From Dastarcus helophoroides (lineage: Eukaryota; Arthropoda; Insecta; Coleoptera; Bothrideridae), in NCBI GenBank assembly GCA_028583605.1, contig CM053326.1, positions 5,464,587-5,528,586 of the forward strand: a stretch of 64,000 nt of DNA, read 5' to 3'. A model generated the notes under the pieces. The model saw only the letters and a list, made by a program, of their open reading frames with translations. It was not told the origin of the DNA and did no database searches. The translations under genes were made by a program, and so were the position numbers. Below, one piece after another: positions 34,262 through 45,477 of the stretch (its first letter is position 1; each line of letters opens with the position of its first letter).

Positions 34262-34912
34262 TTATGGCGCATGTTGCCTGAAATGAAAATAAGAACGCGA
34301 TTAATTATTTTTGTATCAGCTTTAATTAAATACCATAATTATATAATAGTGCATCATGTGCAGTTGTGTTAGTGTAAGAACTATGTATAAATCCATTTTA
34401 ATATTACCATAAATATAAAATTATTCATGAACGCTGCAAATACAATGAGGTTCTTTTGAATATTGTTTGGTTTATATGTTATTTCGTCGCATCTAAAAAA
34501 TTTTATTTTTAACATATTTACCCTTAGCGTGACATGCCATCCTGGAAAATAAATGTTATGCTTATGAATTAAGTTTCAAAATACGCACCTAAAGGAAATT
34601 GATTCATTCTGGTAGGGAACCCATTTATATCGTGGTTTCGTCGCTGCAAGTTGTCTTCTATGATCCATTTCATCTGGAGATCGAACAATGGGGGGATCTC
34701 CTCTAGGATGAAAGTTGTCTAGTATGTACTTTTTTCTTCTTATAATATAATAGTCCCTTTCTAAATAAGATGTTTTTTATACCATATTGCCTATAGCTGG
34801 GGGTCAACTTACGATTTTTGAGTTGTTTGTACAATTCTCGATCAGTGCCAACCTGAAAGTCTTCATAATCTTCGATTATCTTTCTATATTCTTGGCATCT
34901 GCATCGTAACAT
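34262..34912 (-). CDS. Small three-exon gene of 95 codons, unrecognised, host-like
   Basis: Exon A is 34912-34813 (ATG start), exon B 34760-34589 and exon C 34277-34262. The introns have GTAAGT...TTATTTAG (52 bp) and GTGCGT...CATTTCAG (about 311 bp). Phases match at both joins, and the spliced length is exactly 96 codons including TAA. A poly(A) signal AATAAA lies about 75 nt after the stop. The product is hydrophilic and basic, with the segments ELYKQLKNQRDYY, HPRGDPPIVRSPDEMDHRR, KPRYKWVPYQNESISFR and the end QHAP. It has no signal peptide, membrane segment or known motif. No transposon ends surround it. Intact frame plus consistent splicing supports a real gene, but no family was recognised. 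Confidence 0.6.
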
Positions 34913-35439
34913 GATAAATATTGCGTATGCACAGCAGTTGCTATTTTAAATAGCGATATTATCTGGTTTTGTACAACAGACTTTTCGTGACAAGTTGACA
35001 TACGGGGATAGATATTGTAATTATTGTTGCTAAGAATTCGTATATTGACATAATGGCAAAACTAAAGAGCCTTAAGGGAGAGAGAGGAAGAGAGGCGAAC
35101 CTGACAGACTCTGATTGCCTACAGGTGCTATTTTGGATATTTAATATTTGTTGGTATAAGTCCATAGAAGGTTTTACCCCTTTGCTACATCGGCAATTAA
35201 AAAAATACGTGATACGTCAAATCGGTCAAATCAGTATCGATTTGAATCTCAAGCAGATGATGTAGATGTTTCTTTTGCTAATCAATTAAGATTAGCGAGC
35301 TTGAATATGCCAGTTCTGCTCCCGAAATACGTATCGCATAACTATTTGTATAATTGCTGATGTGGTAAAAGAGTAAAACGTTCTATGGGCTTAATCATGC
35401 GCCATAGTGTTTAGTTCAGTGCTCTGGGGATTTATTAAT
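34913..35439. other. Upstream region of the small gene, possible divergent exon
   Basis: A plus-strand ATG at 35053 starts a short basic reading (MAKLKSLKGERGREANLTDS) that meets a CAG/GTGCTA donor-like site near 35126. It could be the first exon of a divergent transcript, but no partner exon was found. The region between the two starts may hold the promoter. No TATA box is obvious. Confidence 0.25.
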
Positions 35440-35582
35440 ATATTTTTTTGTAAAACTGTCATTAAAAGTGACATTTTTAGTTCATCGATAAGTGAACTAA
35501 AAATTGACTTTTATAATGATACGTGTCAAAAATACTTTTAACACTAGTGCGATAAAGTTTTTTCGCACTAATGTTAAAAGTA
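35440..35582. repeat. Two short adjacent hairpins
   Basis: The first pairs TTTTTAGTTCA with TGAACTAAAAA (about 35473-35505). The second pairs TACTTTTAACACTAGTGCGA with TCGCACTAATGTTAAAAGTA (35532-35581). The TTTTAACA word also ends the hairpin at 36603-36724, so these may be members of one small hairpin MITE group. Confidence 0.55.
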
Positions 35583-35589
35583 AATATAG

Positions 35590-35781
35590 CAGCGTTTCCC
35601 AAACTTTTTTTGCCCTGACCCGGTTGTTTTTAATATTTCCCCTTCCCGATCCACTAAAAGATGTTTTAATTACATTTTAATGTACAAGAACTAATCATTT
35701 GTGAGTATGAAGACAATTTTGCAACCTGGTATTTTTTTATGGCCCGGTGTCGGGTTGAGACCCACTATTTAGGAAACACTG
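35590..35781. mobile_element. hAT-type MITE, 192 bp
   Basis: The ends are CAGCGTTTCCCAAAC and, inverted, CAGTGTTTCCTAAA. They are flanked by 8-bp direct repeats AAATATAG (35582-35589) and ATATATAG (35782-35789) that match at 7 of 8 positions. CAG(T)G ends with 8-bp duplications are standard for hAT elements. There is no coding, so it depends on another element's transposase. Confidence 0.85.
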
Positions 35782-35847
35782 ATATATAGCAATATGCAAT
35801 ATTATTAAATAGAAAGCTATACTAAAAAAATTAGATTTTTTTTTTTT

Positions 35848-35877
35848 GGTTGAACGGACTGGTCCTTGATTATTGTG
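35848..35877. repeat. Penelope 3'-end scrap
   Basis: GAACGGACTGGTCCTTG is identical to the outer ends of the Penelope palindrome arms (21819-21840 and the mirror at the right edge). Only this short terminal part is present. Confidence 0.5.
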
Positions 35878-36602
35878 TAATATTGTTTCCAAACATTAAA
35901 ACATATTTAAATAGTTATAAATTATTTATTTATAATATTAATATTACTATTACAAGCTGAAGGGTTACATATTTTAGTTTTCCTGAGAAGTAATTGCAGA
36001 GAAATTATGCTAGTAATCCATGCAAAAACTAGGACAGATGTTGCTTTTAGTTTGACGCAACTTTTTACTACATATTTGGTCTGGAACTTCATTCAAAAAA
36101 TCTTGTACGCTTGTTTTAATACTTGCTTATATCCTAGTTGTTCTTTATTTGAAAACTAGCTTTTATCATAGAGATTCCAAAACTTAGAATTTCCTTCGAC
36201 GTAAATCAAAAATATCTTTTGAGTGAAGATATCCGCTAGATTCTTTATTTCATACCATCATATTTTTGTCCTGATTTCTGGAGCAATAAATCTCAGTTGA
36301 TGTATTTGCTGTTTCTTCAACATCTGGTGGAATAATAAAATTGCTTTAATTTCCAATCTTTTCTTCAAAATTCATGTTTATTAGCCATAAAATTTAAAAT
36401 ATTTTAGGACAGGTTCAATTGTGGTTACTAATAAACATTAAACAACTTACAATTGTTTTACTTAGTTACACTCTATCCAGCACCTGACTTGATTGTCAGA
36501 TGTAATTGTCAATTATGTAATTCAACACGCAAACAATAAATCGAAAATTTAACCCTAGAGGCAGCATTTTCTTTTTTAATTTAACAGTTTTACAAAAAAT
36601 AT
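35878..36602. other. Unassigned AT-rich DNA
   Basis: No gene or repeat recognised. Confidence 0.4.
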
Positions 36603-36724
36603 TGTATGATACACTTGTTAAAAGTGATTTTATTTTGTTCGTGGGGTTGCTCCACTCGCTACGCTCGTTCCGCAATACTCCCCACTCACAAAATAAACTG
36701 TCACTTTTAACACTTGTATCATAA
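36603..36724. repeat. Small hairpin MITE, about 120 bp
   Basis: The arms ATGATACACTTGTTAAAAGT and ACTTTTAACACTTGTATCAT are inverted. They enclose a second, shorter pair, TTTATTTTGTTCGTGGGG and CCCCACTCACAAAATAAA. The GC-richer loop (CTCCACTCGCTACGCTCG) contrasts with the flanks. Confidence 0.75.
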
Positions 36725-37140
36725 ATAACTATTATTTTAAATATGTTTTATGAGTCATGAATTAAAAAAATCCCAAATACAAACTAGAAAGGTTAAATGA
36801 CTTTTGCCGTTTCTTAAATTTGCTAGCAGTTGCGGTGTAAATATTTGTAGTTCAAAAATGTATTTTATAATTGTAGGAATTATCATAACAGTTTTAACAT
36901 GCAAAAATTGTGTGTCAAAATTGTTCCCAAAAATTCTCATGTTAAAACAACAAGAAGCTTGCAGAAATGTTTATACTGACACATTAAATGCTATTACAAA
37001 TTACCTTATTATCTTATAGTATTATAGAAAGAATCGTGGTTTTTTACTTAAATTCCGGAAACAGATATGTTTATTTTTTTGATATTCATGGCATTGTGTA
37101 CCTTTACTGGGTTCTTACAAAATAAGCTAATAATTAACCT
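36725..37140. other. Unassigned AT-rich DNA
   Basis: The small ORF at 36804-37019 has no family signature. Confidence 0.4.
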
Positions 37141-37300
37141 TAACTTCTTCACGCTCTTGATGAACTCCATCAAAGAATAAGGAAAAGACGACCCGAATTG
37201 TGGAAAGCGATTTTTATCAAGACAATGCGCACGCTTATTTTACATTGCCTGCCAAGAGGTTTTTAACCACATAGACCTAAGGAAGATATTTAAATATCTT
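37141..37300 (+). pseudogene. mariner transposase scrap
   Basis: The reading gives ELHQRIRKRRPELWKA and, after a frameshift, DFYQDNAHAYFTL. This corresponds to the mariner segment around the second catalytic Asp (usual form HQDNA.PH). Nothing recognisable extends the match on either side. Confidence 0.6.
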
Positions 37301-37419
37301 TTGATTTGGATCAATTTACAAAAAATACCAAAAATACTCATTAGAAACATTAACATTGTTGATTTAGCATTACATCATGAATAGAAATTATTGTTGCATA
37401 CCTACTTTAATGCATTTAA

Positions 37420-37752
37420 TTTCTTTTTATCCCCATAAAAAATTTAGTGGGTTCATATCTGGTGACCGCGGAGGTCATCGAATGGACTCATTTGAATATA
37501 TTCAGCAGTTAACCCAAATAACCTCTTCAATCAATCATCAGTTTCCTAAAAATTATGAGTGGCAATACCGTTTTGTTGGAAATAAACAACTACTCGATCA
37601 AGAAAATTTAAATTGTCTAAAATGATTTCCAAAATGTGACTTATGAATTTAACATATCGTTGTCCTGTTAAATATCCCCGATAAAATAATGGCTCACTAA
37701 TTTTTGATCCTATCATCGCACAATAATTGTAAACTAATCTAGCAACTGTCAA
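37420..37752 (-). pseudogene. Second Tc1/mariner-group transposase scrap, opposite strand
   Basis: The minus reading gives CAMIGSKISEPLFYRGYLTG, QRYVKFISHILEIILDN and YFQQNGIATHNF. In the last, the catalytic Asp of the usual QDGA.AH motif is Asn. After several stops it continues as PPRSPDMNPLNFLWG, the region of the last catalytic acid. The pattern is that of the insect mariner-like proteins with a PPRSPD.NPLDFFLWG block. The N-terminal half is missing. Confidence 0.7.
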
Positions 37753-38041
37753 AATTGTAATGCTAAGTACACAATTTAATTGTTTTTTTTTTTAAATTGA
37801 CCCAAATCAAAAGCTATCTAAATATTTCCTCATTTTTAATATTTGGCATTATTGTATTAAAACCTTTTTGTTTTAAATCAAACTCGCTACTTAATAGTAA
37901 TTTAATATGAAAGGTGTGCCATTATAAAAAATGTGCCTTTGGTTAGTGATTCTAAAACGCGGTGCTCAATTGTTTTTACGTTTTCGCCAGTGCAATCACC
38001 ATACAAAATACTACAACTTTGGCCATTCAACCGACATTGTA
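37753..38041. other. Spacer left of the DD41D element
   Basis: No gene recognised. A few words here are AT-rich and unplaced. Confidence 0.35.
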
Positions 38042-39466
38042 CCGGGATAGCAAAAATTTTCTTGGTCAAGGGTGGTTGTGGAATGTAAAACGTGTGTCCT
38101 ACTTTAAATTTTTGAATATGTTTTGTTGTGTCAGAATCGGTCAAGTCATTATACTGAAATTGTCTAATCCAATATTTGAATTATGCCTCTTACCACACAG
38201 CACAAAATTTTCATGATTAAAGCCTGTTTTCGAACGGATGCGCTAGTTAATGGAAATTGGCAATACAGTCAACGTTTGTGTTTGGACAATTTTCGAGAGC
38301 ACTTCCCAAACGTGGCAATATTACCGGACAACTTTTATGCGTGCCTTACAAATTGTGTTGAAGTGTTTCGCGAAACTGGTTGTGTGACTCATAAAAAAGG
38401 TGCTGCTAGACCAAGAGGTTGTACAGAAGAAATTGTCAATGACGTTCATCAACAAATAGAAGAGGAGCCTGCAAAACCTTTGAAACGTCTTTCTCAGGAA
38501 ATTGGACCTTCTTGTGGAACATGTCAGAAGATTTTAAAGAAAGAATTGAACATGCATCCATATAAGATGCAAGCATATCAAGCTCTTCTGTTCGCAGACC
38601 ACCCCAGACGCCTTGCTTACTGCCACTGATTTGTCAATAATTTAATGAATGACGATCTTCTGGACTTAACTTTTTTTTTCTGACGAAGCGTGGTTCCACC
38701 TTTCGGGATACATCAATTCTCAAAATATGCGAATGTAGAGCAAAGATAACCGTCATGTTTTTACTGAATCGCCACTACATGCTCAAAAAATTGATGTTTG
38801 GATGGCGGTTTCTCGCAGAAGAATAATGAAGCCAATTTTTTTCGATTTCACCATCAACGCAGAAAGCAACAGAGACAACTTTTTGGCTGAATTGGTGCAA
38901 CAGTTGAACGATGACGAACTTCGGTTCGGTTATTTCCAGCACGACGGCGCTACAGCACATACTACACGAGAAAATATTGCTTTCCTCCGCGAGTTTTTTG
39001 ATGACCGGCTGATAAGTTTGCATACAGAAGTTGAATTTGTTCCAAGATCACCTTGTTTGACAATGATGGACTATTTTATATTTCCTTACTTAAAAAACAA
39101 GATTTTCGCAACTCCGGTAAATAATTTGCAACAACTGCAACAAAGAATTGTTCGGCATTGTGCAACCATAACGCCAGAAATGCTGCAAAACGGTTTTCAC
39201 AGTATGAAAAGGCGCGTCAACTTGTGCATCGAACAAAACGGGGGACATTTCCAACAGTTACTGTAATTTAGTTTTTCTTGTTACTAAAACCATTATTTCA
39301 TAATTTGTAGTTCATTATTATTTTACAACTGAAATAAATTGGTATGAAATTTGTACGTTATTGATGATGTCAGTGTGGCAGTGACATAATTATTTCAAAC
39401 GTAAAGTAAGACACACGTTTTGAATTCCACAACCACCCTTGACCAAGATAATTTTTGATATCTCGG
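38042..39466 (+). mobile_element. Tc1/mariner-group DD41D (rosa-like) element
   Basis: The inverted ends run for at least 60 bp: inward both contain TCTTGGTCAAGGGTGGTTGT, then GGAAT and AAAACGTGTGTC(C/T)TACTTTA. The outermost pairing begins at CCG(G/A)GATA. A TA duplication is not preserved on the right. The interior encodes one transposase, and the 1.43-kb length fits the group. Confidence 0.8.
38183..39266 (+). pseudogene. DD41D transposase, three recent lesions
   Basis: The start at 38183 gives MPLTTQHKIFMIKACFRTDA with N-terminal helix-turn-helix sequence (GCTEEIVNDVHQQIEEEPAK, LSQEIGPSCGTCQKIL). A TGA at 38627, a frameshift in the T-run near 38675 and a TAG near 38736 break it. The catalytic positions are SDEAWFHLSGY, YFQHDGATAHTTREN and SPCLTMMDYFIF. 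The last two acids are 41 residues apart, the DD41D spacing of rosa-type elements. The Asp usually found in SPDL is Cys here, but that is not the catalytic position. The C-terminus (NGGHFQQLL) is intact. Few lesions suggest moderate age. Confidence 0.85.
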
Positions 39467-40598
39467 CAGATTCAATAATAAAAAAGTTAGCAATAGTGCG
39501 CACTTAACTTGGAACAGGGTGCATAATAGGGGAGCCCAACGGGCTAAAAGGGGATTTAATAGAGCATTGCGGGGACCTATTGGATTGCGAAGATTAGATG
39601 CTAAAAAGAAAAATGTTTATATGATGTGTGTTCTTTCAGTGGTGGGGAGAGCTAGTATAAATTTTCAAGAATGTAAAAAGTAGGGACAGATACATACCAT
39701 AACGCATCAGACATTAATAGAGTTTATGTCCTACGTGTTTCTAGTTACGAAAGGATATTAATCTATCAGGCTGCTAGTTGGGGATGGCCGCACGATCGAG
39801 TAGAAAATGATAACAAAAATTTATTCAAGCTTATCAAATCTTAAGCAGGAATGTTAAGTGAACCCCAAAAGATGTCATGTTCAAAAGACTGACAATCTGG
39901 ATGCGACTAGAATTCATTGCTGATTTTTGAAAAAAGGTTTCGCCCTTTAAAGCGCCGAGTTAGAATCCGAAAAAAATACGTGTCTAACGTTTTTTTATAT
40001 GCTATAACATATTATAAAATAAAATAAATCGGTGAGGTACACTTCGGGTACTTTCCTTGTTAGAGAAAATTTAAGTTTTACGTTTTCGATCTTGTAAATT
40101 TTGCTTTGTACTGTTTTGGATCTCACAGAAATTAGTAAAGTGGGCTATCACGAGGCGTACGATTCGTTTTCCGATTTTTGCTTTTGCTGATTGTTAATCA
40201 GCGACAGCTGAAAAATTTTTCGTTGCATTTTAATGGCACTTTAAAATATTTTTTGGCAAAAAAGCTCTAAAGTTTTAGGAAGCTGGTGGCGTAAAGACTT
40301 GTACTAAAGCCATTTTTGCTTTACAACTGCCTAATTTTAAGTTAGTATTTTATTAGCACTAGGTCGCCTGTGGTCCCACTGTTTCTATAGTATTGAATTT
40401 TTTACATTTTAATAATGAATCCGTTGTTCAGTACAACTGGTGCATTTAATAATAATTAAGCAAATTAATCAGAATTAAAAATTTGCAAATCTTAAAATAT
40501 AACTGAATTTTTTTGCCTAACCCAAATAATCAGATAAAAAAACTGAAGCTATTACAGGACAAGCTGCTTAATCACTATTTGTTGCTGAAATCTACATA
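39467..40598. other. Unassigned DNA
   Basis: Contains an ACAGGGTGCATAATA end-like word near 39514, with no partner found. No coding recognised. Confidence 0.4.
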
Positions 40599-40767
40599 AC
40601 AGTCCACTCAAAAAGTCCATAGGATGACACATAGATAGCGTTACTAGAATTTTTTCCATATGATTTTTATTTCGTAATAACCTTCAAACGATACGTGTTT
40701 AAATTTGACAGCAATTTGACTACTGATTCGCGAGTTATAGCATTTTGTGTGAAGCAATTTTTGTTAT

Positions 40768-42202
40768 TGAAAAAAAAAAGGAAAAAAGTGAATTTCGTGT
40801 TCTGATAAAGCATTGCTTTTTGATGAAAAAAAAAATATAGTGGAGACCAAACAATGACTTGATAAACATTATCCGAAGTTTTCTCCATCGAGACAAATGG
40901 TAGAAAAGTGGATTGCTGCATTTAAACCTGCTCGTACCAGCACAAATGATGCAGAGCCTAGTGGAAGCCCAAATGAGGCTGTTATTCCAGAAAACGTCAA
41001 AACTATCCACAAATTGGTTATGAACGATCGCAAATTGAAGGTGCACGGGCTAGCTGACGTTGTAGAAATATTAGATGGTAGTGACCTTACTATTTTACAT
41101 GAACATTTGTGTATGCGAAAGCTCTGTGCAAAGTGGGTGCCGCGTGAGCTCACAGTCAACCAAAAACAACAACGAATTGGTGCTTTAGAGGAGTGTTTGG
41201 TGCTGTTAAATTGCAATAAAATGGAATTCTATCGTCGATATGTGACAATGGATGAGACATGGCTTCACTATTACACACCAGAATCCAAAAGACAGTCAGC
41301 TGAGTAGACAGCAGTCGACGAACCGAATCTAAAGCGAGCAAAGACGCAACAGTCGGCCGGTAAGGTGATGGCTTCTGTATTTTGGGATGCGAACGAAATA
41401 ATATTGTAACGCGATGTAAATAGGTAGAATAGAATTTCGAGTAGAATTGTAGAATTTAGTAAATAAAAAAAGTTTCTAGAAGGATCTGATAAGGGGAAAG
41501 CGGCCGCGATAACGAAAAAAACGGCAAATAAGCGTTCCAGAAATTTCGGCAAACGATAAGTCTTATCTGCCGAACAGTTCTAGAAGCCGGGAGCCAAAAC
41601 TATAAAAGGCAATCAGCTTTCCCTCGAGTCAGTTAGTCAGAATCAGTGTAATTACTTAGTTAGTAGAAGTTAATAATAAGTGAGTTAATTGTTCAATTGT
41701 GGTGATCTAAGTTAAGTTTGGTAATAAAGTGGTGTAATCTACACGTGGTAATCAATTCGAACCGATAAGCCCGTAAAAATATTCATTGACTATCTCCAAA
41801 AAGAAACCACCATCAATAGCGACAATTTGTGTGCAGTTTTGGATCGACTGAAGGCTGAAATCGCAAAGAAACAGCCACATTTGCAAAAGAAGAAAGTGTT
41901 GTCTCACCAAGACAATGCACCGTGTCACAAATCGATGAAAACGATGGCAACATTGAATGACTTGGGCTTCGAATTGCTTACCCACCCACGCATTCTCCAG
42001 ATTTAGCCCCCAGCGACTTTTTCCTATTTTGAGATCTCAAGAGAATGCTTGTTGCAAAAAAATTTAAGTCCAATGATGAAGTAATCGCTGAAACTGAGGC
42101 CTATTTTGACGAGAAAGTGAAATCGTTCCATAAAAGTGGTACCGAAAAGTTGGAAAATCGCTTTACTCGTTGTATCGCCCTCGAAGACAACTATGTTGAA
42201 TA
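40768..42202 (+). pseudogene. mariner transposase 2, split by LTR insertion
   Basis: The N-terminal helix-turn-helix part starts near 40768 with early stops. It is clear from WIAAFKPARTSTNDAEP on. The first catalytic Asp is in VTMDETWLHYYTPESKRQS, followed by a stop (TAG 41305-41307) and GKVMASVFWDANEI. The reading is cut at 41404 by the LTR and resumes at 41783 as FIDYLQKETTINSDNL. The second Asp is in LSHQDNAPCHKSMKTMATL. The third motif (HSPDLAPSDFFLF) sits in a shifted frame near 41985-42030. The C-terminal RCIALEDNYVE ends near 42202. In the family the protein moves the element by cut and paste at TA. Confidence 0.9.
41405..41778 (+). mobile_element. Solo LTR (family copy 3) nested in mariner, 4-bp duplication
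   Basis: Starts TGTAACGCG and ends CCCGTAAAA. ATAT lies on both sides (41401-41404 and 41779-41782), and removing the LTR plus one ATAT restores the mariner reading frame across the join. Inside are a TATA box TATAAAAGGC (41601) and a poly(A) signal AATAAA (41723-41728), which place the promoter and the RNA end. The family-wide core GGCAAACGATAA is present. No internal retrotransposon region exists, so it is a solo LTR. Confidence 0.95.
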
Positions 42203-42271
42203 ATAAAGTCGAGTTTTGTCAAAATTTAGTTTTTTCCTACTTATCCTACGGACTTATTGAATGACCTGGTA

Positions 42272-44085
42272 TATTCGCTACAAAATTTATGCTCCAAAGC
42301 ATAAAAAATTGTTAACAAAAATATCAGAGGTTTTGGCCAAATTTTTAAAAATGTATATGTCTTTCTGTTCAATTTGGTGTAAAATTTACTACAAAAAAAT
42401 GTTTCTGGCTTCAGAACCAGTATTAAGTTTTTCATGTTTATGTACCCATGATATTGCAGTTTGTCAAAGAATGGTATAACATATGGGCAGCGACCAGTTT
42501 TCTTGGCAAGTTTTCAGAGGTGATACTTTTGAAATTGGAAGGAAGAAAACCGTGAACTTTCAAGTATATGACATTTTAATGGCGAAACTCTAGCTATTAG
42601 ATGGTTCAAAATCCATACAAACCGCTTTTAATCTTGCATCTCCGAAGTCGAGTGTGTGTTGTTTGTAACAACATAACAAAGTTTTGACACTTTAATCTGA
42701 ATTGGATAATAACAGGTTTTCTACCGTCGCCATTGTGTTATTTCTACTTCCTATGTAAAGGTTTGAACTATTCACAGAATCATAAATTTCCTTTTAACTT
42801 TTTACTTTGGCTTCTGAACATTTACTTGAATAGTCTAGCGGTATTCATTTAAATACCATCCGTTAACGTAGGGAAAAATTCTCTAAATGTAATAAAAGGG
42901 TTTTATGTACTGCAACACCCATAAAAAATGTAATTTATCAACCTATTTTTAGTCTACTTTAAAGAATTTTAAATTAATATATTTGCAAGCAAATAACTGC
43001 GTGACGTTAGTTTTTCTTGGCGTACAATCTAAAAGCCTTTTTTTTATCCAATTGCTAATGTTCCGTTTTATGCAAAATATCAATAAGGCGTTTTCATTTT
43101 TATTCAAGCATTTATACGAACCTTTAAATGCCGAATGTAAATTTTAAGTTTATGAAAAAGGTGGTAATAAAGTCTGGATCTATATATGTAAGCCCTTGGC
43201 TTCAGCTGGCTGGAAATTCAATAACTCGAGTACGAATCCACATGATTTAGAAAGATGGATAGAGCCTGAGACCCCAGAAATACAACTCCTCTCACAATAT
43301 TCTGCCGTTGACCTAACTTCAGATTTTGATCGATATGACACCGGCTTATCAATCATATTTTCAATAACTAATGTGCTTTCGCTTTAATATATTCCATTCA
43401 AGTATCACTGAATCTTAAAATCACATTTTCGATAAATATTGTGTGCTCTACAAGCTCAGAAAGGTGGAAGTGGGATAATATGAAGATGATGTATATTTAT
43501 AAATGCATTGATGTATACTCATATAAAAAAGTTGGCAATTTCTCCCGTGCTTACTCTGAGGCAAGAGGGATTACATTTCTCATGGACTTCCATTTTAAAT
43601 ACAATAAATAATAAGCTTCTAAATATAATGAGGTAATGAGGTAAAAAATGAGAAAGAAATTCGAAAATAATGACTGAAAAATAATGCTTTAATGAACAGA
43701 TTTAACCTTTTTTATTCGCAAATTATTACCGGTGCCCTTACACAGATTTAAACAAGAAATACAGAAATAAATCGGTAAAGTGATTAAAAAACTAAGATTT
43801 TATGTAACCACTGATGAGACGGTGTACAGAACGATTTACTTAAGAGTACGACCCTAATGAGCGCTAAATGCAATCCAATATACAAATTCATGAGTAGGAG
43901 GGATAATGGTGGTTTGCACATACAACCAGAGAGGATATGATGTCCATATGGCACCCGCACAACCTGCAGTTTTGTATCAAAAATGCCTATAGAAAGTCCT
44001 CTATTTAAAGACATAGTTTGAAGTCGGCTGGAGAAAAATCTTTTTTTTTTAATTTTTTTCAAACTTCGATTAAATTCATAATTTT
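42272..44085. other. Unassigned DNA
   Basis: The ORFs at 42261-42479, 43196-43387 and 43784-44062 show no family features. 43196-43387 follows an acceptor-like GGCTTCAG, but no donor or homologous motif supports an exon. Confidence 0.4.
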
Positions 44086-45477
44086 AACTTTTATCTCAAA
44101 GTTTTTTGCACCCGAACATTTAGAATTTGGGCATTCTTTCTAAATTCTGGAAGATTAGATGTTGGCAACAACTTCAATTCCTACGTTTTCTTTAGGGCAA
44201 TTTTGAGAATTATTGTTGTTATCTGAATTTGCAATGTCGAAATGCATTTGATTCTTCCAAATTTCGAAAAAAAAATTTTGCTATAATTATTTATCCTTTT
44301 TTTTGTAAGTTTTATCTTTAACCTCAAAATTTCGACTTTTTTTTAGAAATTTTTATTTTGAATTAGATTTTTTGCTAAATGTGAAGCATATTAATACTTT
44401 TACTTTTTTTTCTTAAAATTCAAAGTTTGAAATCTTAGTATTTACTTCAAATCTACAAATATTCTTTTAAACTTCGATTCTTTCTAGAAACCTAAAAATT
44501 TTGCCAAAATTTTTGTGAAAAATGTCAGATATCGAAATTCTGAACTTAATCTTGAGTTTTTTAAATTTGGAATTTTAATTCGAAATGTCTAGAAAAGTCT
44601 ACATTTAGAGTGGACAAACTCGTTCTAGAAAAAGTTTATTTACGACCGTGTTTATACTTAAAAATAACCAAAATTCATTATTAAACATTTCTGAAAATAT
44701 TAACTTTTTTAAAAATTTTGAATTTTCGAACAAAATTAGGATATGTTATTTCTTAATGTGTCCTGTTCGAACTCGAAATTTTTAGTTTTTTAAATTTGAA
44801 ATTTTATAAATAAGTTGATATTTAGATTTACTCTCTAAATCCGGAGAAAAAAAAGCCATAATTTTTGAAAAAAAAGGTTTGAAGTCAAAATGTTCTAAAA
44901 AAAAATCTCTCATTTGCACAAGATAAAATCTATTAACTAAACCTAATAACACTCAACATTTTGTCTTGAAACAAAATTTAAAAAATAAACTTTGATATTT
45001 CCTGAAACTTTTAGTGTTTTCTCAAAATGGCCAAGGGATTTTTTATAAATTAAATGTCTAGAAAGAAAGTCAAAATATTTTGAAGGAGTCTGAATTTTAA
45101 ACCAATGCTAATGTAATCTTGACATTTTTAAACTCGTGGTAAAAAGTTGTAAAAATTCTATAAATCAGGTTTTTCTAAAAATATGAATTCAAAGTTGAAA
45201 TGTCGTGATTAAAAGTACAATAGATTCTTAATTAAAGTTGAAATTTGATAATTTCATAATAATTTGATAAGATAGAAATTTCAATACCTTTTTGGAAGTT
45301 TTTACTTGGAATTCGAATTTTGGAGAAAAAAGTCGAATTTTCCAAATCGCAATCGAAATATAAACAAATCAACTTCATAACAAAAAATTTCTAAATTTTT
45401 TATTATGAAGTTAAAACTTTTTGAAAAAATTAAAAATTTTGAATTAAGCTGATGGGTTATAGTTGTTGACAATTTTC
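44086..45477. repeat. AT-rich degenerate array (copy 1)
   Basis: More than 1.3 kb made of loosely repeated words such as AAATTTCGA, GAAATTTTGA, AAATTTTTGAA and their complements, with no clean period. The same style of sequence fills 56729-58350, and both lead into the same block at their right side (45576-45750 and 58356-58800). This suggests that array and block belong to one dispersed repeat family. No coding. Confidence 0.6.

Larger units (their letters stand above)
40599..42269 (+). mobile_element. mariner transposon 2, interrupted by a solo LTR
   Basis: The inverted ends share CAG(T/G)(C/T)CA(C/T)TCAA(A/T)AAGTCC(A/G)TAGGAT. TA flanks both sides (40597-40598 and 42270-42271). Without the 374-bp LTR and one 4-bp duplication the length is 1293 bp, normal for mariner. 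The transposase resembles the mariner lineage to which the SETMAR transposase part belongs (ETWLHYYTPESKRQS, GKVMASVFWD). Confidence 0.9.

Noticed and set aside
34813..34912. Homology of the small gene to a ciliary protein, because of the LYKQLKNRKLTP reading
   Set aside because: The KLTP part lies in the intron of the best gene model, and the order of other segments does not fit. The resemblance is probably chance.
35053..35265. A divergent partner gene of the small three-exon gene
   Set aside because: Only one possible first exon is visible, the donor-like site is weak and the product is unrecognised.
43196..43387. An exon following the acceptor-like GGCTTCAG
   Set aside because: The reading has no family resemblance, and no donor was found at its end.
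44086..45477. A regular satellite of about 24-30 bp
   Set aside because: No constant period can be followed by eye. The similarity is at the level of recurring AT-rich words only.
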